From positions 1-39,114 of the forward strand of contig JAYOIK010000051.1 in NCBI GenBank assembly GCA_038118725.1: DNA of 39,114 nt, written 5' to 3'. The stretch comes from JADHLJ01 sp038118725. GTDB taxonomy: Bacteria; Pseudomonadota; Alphaproteobacteria; Thalassobaculales; Thalassobaculaceae. A program made the position numbers and the translations under genes. The notes beneath the pieces are model-generated. The model was not told the DNA's origin. It saw only the letters and a program-made list of their open reading frames with translations, and ran no database searches. Positions 15,666 to 24,310 of this stretch are shown here, one piece after another; positions within the stretch are counted from its first letter, which is position 1, and every line of letters starts with the position of its first letter.

Positions 15666-15719
15666 GGCCGAATGTAGCGCCACGGAGGACGGACGAGGGA
15701 ACCGCCGGGAGATCTTCAC

Positions 15720-17138
15720 ATGGTCGGTGTCATTGGCAATCTCGCCCAGGATATCGAGAAAATTCCGGAGTTTCGGCTCTACGGCCGGGTGACCGCGGTG
15801 CAAGGAATGATGGTCGAGATCGGCGGTGTCGAGCGCGCCCTATCGATCGGAGATCGCATTCATTTGCAACGCCGTCGCGGCGAGCGGGTCAGTTGCGAGG
15901 TCGTCGGCTTTCGCGACGGCAGCGCGCTTGCCATGCCGTTTGGAGAGCTTGAGGGCATCGGTATCGGCAGCCGCGCCGAAATCGAGGACGCGGACCTCGT
16001 GGTCTATCCCGGAGATGCCTGGCTCGGTCGTGTGGTGAACGCGATGGGAGAGCCGATCGACGCCAAGGGTGGGTTGTCGGACGGTCCCAAGGCCTATCCG
16101 ATTCGCGCCGCTCCGCCGGCCGCCCACACGCGCCAAAGGGTCGGCGACAAGCTAGATCTAGGCGTGCGGGCGATCAACACCTTCACCACCGTTTGCAAGG
16201 GGCAGCGGATGGGAATCTTCGCCGGCTCCGGCGTCGGCAAGTCGATGCTGATGTCGATGATCGCGCGGTTTACCGCCTCCGAGGTGAATGTCATCGGTCT
16301 GGTCGGTGAGCGCGGGCGCGAGGTGCAGGAGTTTGTTCAGGACTATCTCGGAGAAGAAGGCCTGGCGCGCAGTGTCATCGTGGTGGCGACCTCGGACGAG
16401 TCGCCGCTGATGCGCCGGCAAGCGGCCTATATGACTCTGACCATCGCCGAAGCGTTCCGCGATGCCGGCAAGACCGTCATGTGCATGATGGACAGCGTAA
16501 CGCGTTTCGCCATGGCCCAGCGGGAGATTGGCCTGGCCACCGGCGAGCCCCCTGCCTCGAAGGGATATACGCCGACCGTCTTCGCCGAGCTGCCGAAATT
16601 GCTTGAGCGCGCCGGGCCTGGGCCGGCGGAAGGGACGATCACCGGGCTTTTCACGGTTCTGGTCGAGGGTGATGACCATAACGAGCCGATCGCCGACGCG
16701 GTGCGGGGCATCATCGACGGCCACGTGGTATTGGATCGCGCTATCGCGGACCGGGGACGCTATCCGGCGATCGACGTGTTGCGCAGTGTCTCTCGGATGA
16801 TGCCGGACTGTAACACTGAGAGCGAGAACGAGGTGGTGACCCGGGCGCGTTCGTTGATGGCGGCCTATGAGGGCATGGCCGACATGATCCGGCTCGGCGC
16901 CTATCGACGGGGCAGCGATCCGAGGATCGATGAAGCAATTCGCTACTATCCCTCGCTGGAGAAGTTCCTCTCCCAGGGCACTAACGAGAACGCCGAGCTC
17001 GACGCGGGCTATGCCGCGCTGTCCTCCATCCTCGAGATGATCGGCCCGGAAGATGGGTCGGTTGGGGACGAGGAGGCCGACTTCGGCGAGGTGCGCGAGG
17101 TCCACGCCATGCCGGAAGAGGGGGAGCCACCCGCATGA
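15720..17138 (+). CDS. fliI: Flagellar protein export ATPase FliI
   Basis: A 472-residue F1-type ATPase of the flagellar type III export apparatus, a hexamer on the cytosolic side that unloads substrates. Walker A is AGSGVGKS (168-175), the catalytic Glu is E197 in GERGREV, and Walker B is VMCMMD (253-258), followed by SVTRFAMAQREI. GLFTVLVEGDDHNEPIAD and RGRYPAIDVLRSVSRMMP are diagnostic of FliI/YscN proteins. Length is slightly above usual because of an acidic C-terminal tail (GSVGDEEADFGEVREVHAMP). The start ATG is preceded by GGGAGA. FliJ follows after about 30 bp. Other flagellar genes are outside the window. Confidence 0.96.
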   Translation: MVGVIGNLAQDIEKIPEFRLYGRVTAVQGMMVEIGGVERALSIGDRIHLQRRRGERVSCEVVGFRDGSALAMPFGELEGIGIGSRAEIEDADLVVYPGDAWLGRVVNAMGEPIDAKGGLSDGPKAYPIRAAPPAAHTRQRVGDKLDLGVRAINTFTTVCKGQRMGIFAGSGVGKSMLMSMIARFTASEVNVIGLVGERGREVQEFVQDYLGEEGLARSVIVVATSDESPLMRRQAAYMTLTIAEAFRDAGKTVMCMMDSVTRFAMAQREIGLATGEPPASKGYTPTVFAELPKLLERAGPGPAEGTITGLFTVLVEGDDHNEPIADAVRGIIDGHVVLDRAIADRGRYPAIDVLRSVSRMMPDCNTESENEVVTRARSLMAAYEGMADMIRLGAYRRGSDPRIDEAIRYYPSLEKFLSQGTNENAELDAGYAALSSILEMIGPEDGSVGDEEADFGEVREVHAMPEEGEPPA

Positions 17139-17169
17139 CCGCCAGGGCTAGACGGTGGAGCCGGGCGCG

Positions 17170-17586
17170 GTGAGCCAGTATGATCAACTCGTGCGCCTGC
17201 GCGACTGGCAACTCGACGAGAAGCGCAGGGCCCTGGCCGAGGCCCAAGCCGAGGTCGATGCCCTGATCCATAAGCGCGAGGCGCTTGAGGAAGAGGTGGA
17301 GAGCGAAAAGCGTATCGCCTCGACCTCGATCGAGGCGTCCATGAGCTACAATGCCTTCGCCAACTCCGTGATCATTCGTCGCGAGCAAATCGCCGCCGAG
17401 ATCACCGTGCGACAAGAGGCGGTGGACGAGGCCAATCAGGAAATGCTGGAGGCTTTCCAGGAGTTGCGGAAGGCCGAGATCGTGCGGGACGAATTCGACG
17501 CCAAGGAGCGCTTGAAGGAAGCCCGGCGCGAGCAGATCGAGCTCGACGAAATCGCCCAGGCATTGCATCGACGCAAGCTTCGATAG
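17170..17586 (+). CDS. fliJ: Flagellar export protein FliJ
   Basis: A 138-residue, almost wholly helical coiled-coil protein with abundant Glu, Ala, Arg and Lys. In the export apparatus FliJ inserts into the FliI ring and promotes substrate handover. The opening LVRLRDWQLDEKRRALAEA matches the FliJ family, and the coiled coil runs from about 15 to 135. GTG 17170 is chosen because GGAG stands 9 nt upstream and family members begin near this point; GTG 17155 in frame adds five residues. Placement right after fliI is the standard arrangement. It ends 11 bp from the convergent MFS gene, with no visible terminator. Confidence 0.9.
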   Translation: MSQYDQLVRLRDWQLDEKRRALAEAQAEVDALIHKREALEEEVESEKRIASTSIEASMSYNAFANSVIIRREQIAAEITVRQEAVDEANQEMLEAFQELRKAEIVRDEFDAKERLKEARREQIELDEIAQALHRRKLR

Positions 17587-17597
17587 AGCTGGGTGGA

Positions 17598-18824
17598 TCA
17601 GGCGGGCTTGTTCGCCTCGACAGCCCGCGCCTTGACCCGGGTGACTGTTGCCATGGTCACCACCAACATGATCCCACAGGCGTAGAACACCCAATCCGCG
17701 TTGCCATTGTCCATGACGATACCAAGCGCGAGCGGCATCAGCGAAGAGCCGAGATCCAGGCCGGAATAGACGAAGCCGAAGATCCTTCCCGTAGCGCCTT
17801 TTGGCGTCGCCTTGCGCACCAGCATGTCGCGCGAGGGGCCGGTCGTACCGGAAAAGAAACCCGCCAAAGCCAGCGCCGGTACGACCAGCGCCACCGCGAC
17901 CAGTTGAGCGCCGAGCAAGGTCAGTACCACCGCCGAAAGGGCGACGCCGGCCATTGCGATGATTTCGTGTCTGTCGGTTCGGTCCGCCAGAATGCCACCG
18001 GCGAAAATGCCCGCCGCGGCACCGACCAGGAATGCGGTCAGGGCGGCGGTCGCGGCTGTGTATTCAATCGCGTAAAGCTGCTGTATCGCCGCGACACCGA
18101 AGGCCTGGACGCCTATCAGGGCCGCCGCCAGGAACGCGAAATACATAAAGCACGATACGATTGTCGGGCTGAACAACAGTCTAATGTTGCTCGCGAGGGC
18201 TTCCCCGCGATCGGTTGGGCGCGCCGTCGCCGTTTCGCGTTCGCTGTCGCTGAGTTCGGCGCCCCACAAAATGAAGGCCGCGACAATCGCCATGCCGACC
18301 AGGCCGGCGGCGATCGTGGCGACCCGCCAATCCGACAGAACGGCGATCGTGCCGACGAAGACAGGCGCGATGGCCCAACCGAGATTACCGCACAGTCCAT
18401 GCGTGGCATAGGCCCGCCCTAGTCGCGGCGCGCTCACCTTATTGGTCAGGATCGACAGATCGGCGGGGTGAAACACGCTGTTGCCGAGCCCGGCGATGAT
18501 CGACAGCACGACCAGGATCCAATAGTGCGTGGCGAAACCGTATCCGATAACGCTGAGCGACAGGAGAGAAAGACCGCACAGCAAAACGCGCCGCGCTCCG
18601 AAGCGATCGACAAGGAAACCCGCCACCGTCTGCGCGAAGCCGGAGGCCGCGTAAAATAGCGTCGTAAGCAGGGCGAGCTCGGTATAGCCGACCCCGAATT
18701 CGTCTTTCAGGATCGGGAATAGCGGCGGCAGGATCAGGTGGAAAAAGTGGCTCGCGGCGTGCGCGGAGCCAACCAGACCCATGACCTTGAGATCGCGCCC
18801 GAGTGGGGCGGTGGTATCGGACAT
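17598..18824 (-). CDS. MFS transporter
   Basis: A 408-residue major facilitator with about 12 predicted membrane segments in two halves. The N-terminal half starts with LPPLFPILKDEFGVGYTELALL and has the loop motif GFLVDRFGARRVLLCG; the second half repeats GILADRTDRHEIIA. The pattern fits fosmidomycin-resistance or sugar/organic-acid-like carriers, but specificity cannot be read. ATG 18824 follows AGGACT and gives normal length; an N-terminal extension is not supported. It converges with fliJ and diverges from the cupin-like gene across 150 bp, so it could transport a substrate of that pair. Confidence 0.9.
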   Translation of the reverse strand: MSDTTAPLGRDLKVMGLVGSAHAASHFFHLILPPLFPILKDEFGVGYTELALLTTLFYAASGFAQTVAGFLVDRFGARRVLLCGLSLLSLSVIGYGFATHYWILVVLSIIAGLGNSVFHPADLSILTNKVSAPRLGRAYATHGLCGNLGWAIAPVFVGTIAVLSDWRVATIAAGLVGMAIVAAFILWGAELSDSERETATARPTDRGEALASNIRLLFSPTIVSCFMYFAFLAAALIGVQAFGVAAIQQLYAIEYTAATAALTAFLVGAAAGIFAGGILADRTDRHEIIAMAGVALSAVVLTLLGAQLVAVALVVPALALAGFFSGTTGPSRDMLVRKATPKGATGRIFGFVYSGLDLGSSLMPLALGIVMDNGNADWVFYACGIMLVVTMATVTRVKARAVEANKPA

Positions 18825-18974
18825 AGTCCTGCTATAGAGGCCGCGCCCGGGCTTGGCAATCGGACAGGTGATCGGGTCTCTGATCATGCCTGGGCGTTCG
18901 ATGGTCCCGGGCTTCCGATAGTGTAGCGCGCGGGCTACCATGTCCGAGTGTTCTTTTGCGACGGAGCCGCGAGC

Positions 18975-19736
18975 ATGCCTTTCATAACTTCCGCCGACGA
19001 CGCGCGGGCCGCCCGTAAGCCGATCGAGGTGCAGGGCCGCACCTACTATCTCAGTCCCTATGTCGGCACCGCCCCGACCCGTGGCCGCTACGAGCCCGGC
19101 AACGAGGCGAATGACGACGGCATGCCCCAGGGGTTTCTGGTCGAGCAACCGTCAAACGCGATCACGCCGCCGCATTTTCATGACCATGAGCAATTCCAGG
19201 TGATCGTCGATGGCGGCGGCCATATGGGCAAGAAGCCGGCGACGCCGCTCTCCGTGCATTATGCCGGTGGCCATACACCATATGGGCCGATCACGGCGGG
19301 TGATGAGGGGATATTCTACTTCACCCTGCGCTCGCGCTGGGATGCCGGGGCGAAATACATGCCGGCCTCGCGCGAGAAACTCAAACCGGTCAAACGCAAG
19401 CACCGGCTGGCCGGCGATATCGATGTGCCTAGCGGAGACGGCTTGCGGGATCTGGGCGATGTCGCGTGTTCCGAGATCATGGAGCCGCTGGAAGACGGCA
19501 CCTGTGCCTATCTCTATGCCATCGGAGCGGGCGGATCGGTTGCCTTGGAGACCCCGGTTCGGGCGGGCGGTCAATACGCGATCATCGTTGCCGGCTCGCT
19601 CGAACAAGAGGGCCGCGCGCTGCCGCGCTTGTCGGGACTTTACCGCTTTCGAGACGAGGCGCCGTTAAGCGTGACGGCCGGGGCGGACGGGGCCGCCGTC
19701 CTGCTGATGCAATTCTCGAAGGACGACCCCGCGTGA
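18975..19736 (+). CDS. Cupin-like hypothetical protein
   Basis: A 253-residue cytosolic protein. The segment ITPPHFHDHEQFQVIVDGGGHMG looks like cupin motif 1 (HxH and nearby residues), and HYAGGHTPYGPI could supply further metal ligands. The second half has another beta-rich region (ALETPVRAGGQYAIIVAGSLEQEG) that recalls a second, degenerate cupin motif. A dioxygenase, isomerase or sensor is possible; I cannot choose. ATG 18975 has GGAG 8 nt upstream. The last codons overlap the start of the M24 peptidase gene as GTGA, so the two are translationally coupled and probably act together. Confidence 0.75.
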   Translation: MPFITSADDARAARKPIEVQGRTYYLSPYVGTAPTRGRYEPGNEANDDGMPQGFLVEQPSNAITPPHFHDHEQFQVIVDGGGHMGKKPATPLSVHYAGGHTPYGPITAGDEGIFYFTLRSRWDAGAKYMPASREKLKPVKRKHRLAGDIDVPSGDGLRDLGDVACSEIMEPLEDGTCAYLYAIGAGGSVALETPVRAGGQYAIIVAGSLEQEGRALPRLSGLYRFRDEAPLSVTAGADGAAVLLMQFSKDDPA

Positions 19737-20905
19737 GTCGAACCGCGCCGGCGCGGGGTTTTCCCGATGCCGAGTTCGAGAGTCGGGTCGAGCGCGCGCA
19801 ATCCGCCATGGCCGAGGCGGGTGTGGCCGCGTTGCTGCTGACGACCGAGCCGGACGTCCGCTATTTCTCGGGTTTCATGACGCCTTTCTGGCAAAGCCCG
19901 ACCCGCCCGTGGTTCCTGGTGGTTCCGGCGCGTGGCAAGCCGATCGCGGTTATTCCCGAGATCGGCGCCGAGCGGATGGCGACCACATGGATCGAGGATA
20001 TACGCGTCTGGCCGGCGCCGAGGCCGGCGGATGACGGGATCAGCGACCTTGCCGCCCTGCTGCGCGACCTGACCAAGTCCGGCGGGGCCGTGGGTCTTCC
20101 CATGGGACATGAGAGCCTGCTGCGCATGCCGCTCGCGGATTTTGATGCTTTGCGATCCGGATTGCCGGGCGTCGCCTTCGCGGATGCCAGCCCGATCGTC
20201 AGACCGCTCAGGATGGTCAAGTCCGAGCTGGAAATTGAAAAGACCCGATATGTCTGCCAACTGGTCTCGGATGGTTTCGCGGGGCTTGGCGCGATCGCCC
20301 GAACCGGTGACGTGGAGCGCGAGGTGTTTCGCGCCACGCGGATCGACTTCCTGAAACGCGGGGTGGATGAGGTGCCTTACCTCGTTGGCGGTTCCGGCCC
20401 GGGCGGCCCGATCGAGGTGATTGGCCCGCCGACCGACCGTGTCATCGAGCCGGGTGACGTGCTGATGATGGATACCGGCTGCGTGTTCGACGGCTACTAC
20501 TCGGATTTCGACCGTAACTTCGCTTTCGGTTTCGCCGATGACGCGGCCCGGCGGGCCTATGACGTGGTCTACAGGGCCACCGAGGCCGGTTTGGCGGCGG
20601 CCAGGCCCGGCGCGACGGCGGCGGATCTCTGGGCCGCGATGGCGGCGGTCCTGGATGTCGGCGGTTCAACCGGTAATGCCGTCGGGCGTCTTGGTCATGG
20701 ACTCGGAACCCAGCTTACAGAACAGCCGTCCAACATGCGGGGAGACGAAACCGTGATGGTCCCGGGCATGGTGATGACCCTGGAGCCGGGGATGACCTAT
20801 GCCGATGGTCGGGTGATGGTGCACGAGGAGAATTTGGTTATCCGTGACGGCCCACCGGAGCTGCTTTCGCGCAGGGCCGCGGAGACGCTTCCGGTTCTTG
20901 ACTGA
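19733..20905 (+). CDS. M24 family metallopeptidase (Xaa-Pro peptidase-like)
   Basis: A 390-residue pita-bread enzyme: an N-terminal creatinase-like domain (about 10-155) and a C-terminal metal-binding domain. Expected ligands are D247 (MMDTG), D258 (YSDFDR), H322 (GHGLG), E351 (TLEPGM) and E365/E366 (VHEEN), so a dinuclear metal site looks intact. The family includes Xaa-Pro dipeptidases, creatinase, ectoine hydrolase and the DMSP lyase DddP, so it need not be a peptidase. GTG 19733 overlaps the upstream stop by 4 bp. Paired with a cupin-like protein, which hints at a small-molecule pathway. It converges with the EAL gene at 22 bp. Confidence 0.9.
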   Translation: MSRTAPARGFPDAEFESRVERAQSAMAEAGVAALLLTTEPDVRYFSGFMTPFWQSPTRPWFLVVPARGKPIAVIPEIGAERMATTWIEDIRVWPAPRPADDGISDLAALLRDLTKSGGAVGLPMGHESLLRMPLADFDALRSGLPGVAFADASPIVRPLRMVKSELEIEKTRYVCQLVSDGFAGLGAIARTGDVEREVFRATRIDFLKRGVDEVPYLVGGSGPGGPIEVIGPPTDRVIEPGDVLMMDTGCVFDGYYSDFDRNFAFGFADDAARRAYDVVYRATEAGLAAARPGATAADLWAAMAAVLDVGGSTGNAVGRLGHGLGTQLTEQPSNMRGDETVMVPGMVMTLEPGMTYADGRVMVHEENLVIRDGPPELLSRRAAETLPVLD

Positions 20906-20927
20906 CCGGCCGACGCCCGTTCGCGGT

Positions 20928-22109
20928 CTAGGCCGAGTGCTTTTCCAAAACGGTGCTGAAGTCGTCGCTCGGGATTGGTCGGGAGAACCAATAACCTTGC
21001 CCGAAATCACAGCCCGCCGTTTCCACGAACTCAGCTTCCGCGTCCGTTTCGATTCCCTCGGCCACGACGGTCAGCTCCAGTTCCTTGGCCATCCGTACCG
21101 TTGAGTTGACCATGGCTTGCTTTTGCGGATTGTCGCAAATCCCGGTGACGAAGGAACGGTCCAGCTTGAGCTCGGTGAAGGGCAGTAGACTCAACTGTTC
21201 AAGCGACGAAAAACCGGTTCCAAAGTCATCGATCGACAGGCCGAACCCCAACATGCGCAATCGGCTGGTATTCTCAAGCGAGCGGCGGAAGTCACGGGCG
21301 ATCTCGCTCTCGACGATCTCGAAGGTGATATCCTTTGAGCGCACGCCGGCGTCGGTGACCAAGGCGTGCAGCCGCGCGCCGAAATTGAAGTCATCCAGGC
21401 TTTCCGGCGAAAGATTGACCGAGACATGGGGATGAAACCCGGAATGGTTCCAAGCGGTCATGGCCTCCAAGGTGGCTTCGAACAATGCCAAGGTCACATC
21501 GGTGATCATGCCTTGCGAAACCACGGCGGGCATGAATTGGCCCGGCGCCAGAACCTGGCCATCCCCGAGATCCAGACGGATCAGGGTCTCGGCGGCGGTG
21601 ACTTGTGAATCGGCGAAGCGCACTTTTGGCTGGAAATAGGGCCTGAAACGATTTTCCGCCAGGCATCTCGCGAGGTCGACCTCGGCATGGTCGCCCGCGG
21701 GGCCGGCAACGGAACCTTCCTCTAGGTGAAGCTGCGCCAACAAGGCGCTAAGGTCGGGGCGCGTCAGGGGCTTTTCGAGATTTCCCAGAACCCTCAACCC
21801 ATAGGCCTTGGCCATTCGCCCGACGCTCTCCAGGATATCGGCCTTATGGGAACTGTTTATGATGAGCGCCGGGGCGGGGCTTATGTCGGATAACCTGCGA
21901 ATGAACTCCATGCCGTCCATTTTCGGCATGTCCAGGTCACAAATCACCAGATCGATATCGGCGCCGCGGGTTTGGATCAACTCTAGTGCTTGCGCGCCGT
22001 CATCGGTCTCGATCACTTCGCCAACGGTCAGAATCCGCAAGAGCCGCCCGGCGATCTGGCGCTGGATCGGTTCGTCATCGACGACCAATGCGGTGACAGC
22101 CTCGTGCAT
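20928..22109 (-). CDS. Response regulator with EAL phosphodiesterase domain
   Basis: A 393-residue cytosolic protein. Residues about 6-125 are a receiver domain with D11/D12, phospho-acceptor D58 (CDLDMPKMDG) and K113 in EKP. Residues about 145-390 are an EAL domain that hydrolyses cyclic di-GMP. The signature reads ETL (174-176) instead of EAL. N232, E264, D294-D295 (DDFGTG), K315, D317, E351 and Q371 (QGYW) are all in place, so activity is expected. ATG 22109 is chosen because it starts a clean receiver domain. No partner histidine kinase is adjacent. Divergent from hyuA. Confidence 0.92.
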   Translation of the reverse strand: MHEAVTALVVDDEPIQRQIAGRLLRILTVGEVIETDDGAQALELIQTRGADIDLVICDLDMPKMDGMEFIRRLSDISPAPALIINSSHKADILESVGRMAKAYGLRVLGNLEKPLTRPDLSALLAQLHLEEGSVAGPAGDHAEVDLARCLAENRFRPYFQPKVRFADSQVTAAETLIRLDLGDGQVLAPGQFMPAVVSQGMITDVTLALFEATLEAMTAWNHSGFHPHVSVNLSPESLDDFNFGARLHALVTDAGVRSKDITFEIVESEIARDFRRSLENTSRLRMLGFGLSIDDFGTGFSSLEQLSLLPFTELKLDRSFVTGICDNPQKQAMVNSTVRMAKELELTVVAEGIETDAEAEFVETAGCDFGQGYWFSRPIPSDDFSTVLEKHSA

Positions 22110-22293
22110 GACTTGTCCCGTCGTCCCGAGAGCGTAAAGATTACATTTTAGCAAGGATTGACGCTTATGTCCGGCAAACTTGGTCGGAGCGTTAAATCCA
22201 TGCTTTATCCGACACCTCTTGCGAAACTTCGGTGAAACATGGTGGTCTGGGACCGCGCGAACGGGCGTGATAACTAAAGGCGACGAGGACTCT

Positions 22294-24309
22294 ATGCGGG
22301 TAGGAATTGAAGTAGGGGGAACCTTCACGGATCTCGTCGTCGTCGACGATGCCGGCGTGCGGACATCCAAGGTGCCAAGCACCCCCGCGCGTCCGGACGA
22401 GGGGGCGATGAACGCGATCGACGCCGCCGGGATCGATCCGAGCGAGATCACCGAGCTGGTGCACGGCTCAACCGTTGCCACAAATGCCGTGCTGGAACGA
22501 AAGGGGGCTCGCGTCTGCCTCTTCGTGACCAAGGGCACTCGGGATGTGCTGCTGCTGCAACGGCATGATCGGGCCTCAATCTACGATTTGAGATACCGCA
22601 AGCCAGAACCGGTGGTATCTCGGCACGATACCTTCGAAGTCGACGAGCGTCTGGCGGCGAATGGGAGCGTTGTTCGCGCCCTTGATGAAACCGCTTGTGA
22701 GCAGCTCGTTCGGTACGCCCTGGCGCAAGGCGACTATCAGGCCGCCGCGATCTGTTTTTTGCACTCCTACGCCGATCCCTCGCACGAGGAAGCCCTGGCG
22801 CGCATCATTCGCGCCGTCGCGCCGGAAATGACGGTCACCTGTTCCAGCGAGGTTACCCGCGAGTTTCGGGAATATGAGCGCGCGTCGACGACAACCCTGG
22901 CCGCCTATGTTCAGCCGGTCATAGCAGGCTATGTTACTCGCTTCTCGGACACTCTCGCGGCACGCGGTTTCGCCGGGCGTTTCAGCATCATGCAGTCCAA
23001 TGGCGGTCGCATGCCGGCCGAGGCGATGGCCCGAAATGCCATTACCGCTTTGTTTTCCGGTCCGGCGGCGGGCGTCGTCGGCGCGGTTCGTGGCGTGGAG
23101 GGTGCCGGGTACCGGAACCTCATCACGCTGGACATGGGCGGGACCAGTGCCGATGTGGCCCTGATCGCCGACGGTGAGCCCGAGCTTGCCGCGATGACCA
23201 AGATCGACGGGTTGCCGGTGAAGACGCCGGTAGTGGATATCGTGACCGTCGGCGCCGGCGGCGGCTCGATCGCTTGGGCGGATGACGGTGGCCTGCTTCG
23301 CGCCGGGCCAAGATCCGCCGGCGCGACACCCGGTCCGGCATGTTATGGCCGAGGAGGCGAGGTGCCGACGATTACTGATGCTCATTTGATCCGCGGAACC
23401 TTGCGTCCCGATACCTTTCTCGGAGGGCGCATGGATGTGGATGCCGCGGCCTCTCAGCGGGTTTTCGCACCGCTGGCCGAGCGCTTCGGCCTGTCGCTGG
23501 AAGAGATCGCCGATAGCGCGATCCGGCTCGCCGAAGCCAATATCGTGCGCGCCATTCAGCAGGTCTCGACCGAGAGGGGGCGTGATCCGCGGGACTATGT
23601 TCTCGTGCCCTTTGGCGGCGCCGGCCCCCTGCACGCCGCGCGGGTTGCCGAGGATCTGAACATCGCCACCGTGGTGGTGCCGCCGAATGCCGGGGTTCTG
23701 TCGGCGGCGGGGCTGTTGCTGTCCGACCATATCCATTATCGCGCCCGTACCCGCAGATTGCGCGTGAATACCGAGACAATCACCGAGATCCGCGCCACGG
23801 CCGAGACGCTTCAGGAGGAGGCGCGAGACTATCTCGCGTCGCTGGGGATCGAGGCGGACGCGCGTTTCGACCGGGTATTGGAGATGCGCTATGTCGGCCA
23901 GGCCTTCGAGGTCTCGGTAAATCTCGGCGACCGCGGGCTCGCCGAGTTGAGCGCCGATGACCTCGTGGAATTGTTCGCCGACGCGCATCGCCGGATCTTC
24001 GAGTTCGCCAAGCCGCATGGCGATCCGGTCGAGGTGGTCTCGTTCCGGGTTGGCGCCAAGGCGCCGCCGCCGGAAACCGCGATAGCCGGAATGTCCGAAG
24101 CCGCGTTCGATCCGAGCGACCGGCGCGTCCGGCTTGTCGAGCGCGGCGAGGTGATGGACGCGGCATTGCTGTCGCGCCAGGCATTGACCTTGTCCGCCAT
24201 GTCCGGCCCGCTGTTGATCGAGGACGGAAGTTCGACGATCTATGTCCCGCCGGGCTGGGGCGCCCGTCTCGACGGGACCGGTAACGTGATCTTGGAAACG
24301 GAGAACTGA
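22294..24309 (+). CDS. Hydantoinase/oxoprolinase family protein, subunit A (HyuA-like)
   Basis: A 671-residue ATP-dependent amidohydrolase subunit that phosphorylates a lactam such as hydantoin, N-methylhydantoin or 5-oxoproline; it works with HyuB. The N-terminal GIEVGGTFTDLVVVDDAG is the ASKHA-type phosphate loop. HGSTVATNAVLERKGARV, SGPAAGVVGA, LDMGGTSADVALI and VPFGGAGPLHA are family motifs. ATG 22294 has GAGGA 4 nt upstream; longer frames lack support. Only 1 bp separates it from hyuB. The substrate may be 5-oxoproline, which would link to the GGT homologue elsewhere in the window, but caprolactam, acetophenone and other carboxylase-type relatives exist. Confidence 0.9.
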   Translation: MRVGIEVGGTFTDLVVVDDAGVRTSKVPSTPARPDEGAMNAIDAAGIDPSEITELVHGSTVATNAVLERKGARVCLFVTKGTRDVLLLQRHDRASIYDLRYRKPEPVVSRHDTFEVDERLAANGSVVRALDETACEQLVRYALAQGDYQAAAICFLHSYADPSHEEALARIIRAVAPEMTVTCSSEVTREFREYERASTTTLAAYVQPVIAGYVTRFSDTLAARGFAGRFSIMQSNGGRMPAEAMARNAITALFSGPAAGVVGAVRGVEGAGYRNLITLDMGGTSADVALIADGEPELAAMTKIDGLPVKTPVVDIVTVGAGGGSIAWADDGGLLRAGPRSAGATPGPACYGRGGEVPTITDAHLIRGTLRPDTFLGGRMDVDAAASQRVFAPLAERFGLSLEEIADSAIRLAEANIVRAIQQVSTERGRDPRDYVLVPFGGAGPLHAARVAEDLNIATVVVPPNAGVLSAAGLLLSDHIHYRARTRRLRVNTETITEIRATAETLQEEARDYLASLGIEADARFDRVLEMRYVGQAFEVSVNLGDRGLAELSADDLVELFADAHRRIFEFAKPHGDPVEVVSFRVGAKAPPPETAIAGMSEAAFDPSDRRVRLVERGEVMDAALLSRQALTLSAMSGPLLIEDGSSTIYVPPGWGARLDGTGNVILETEN

Positions 24310-24310
24310 C

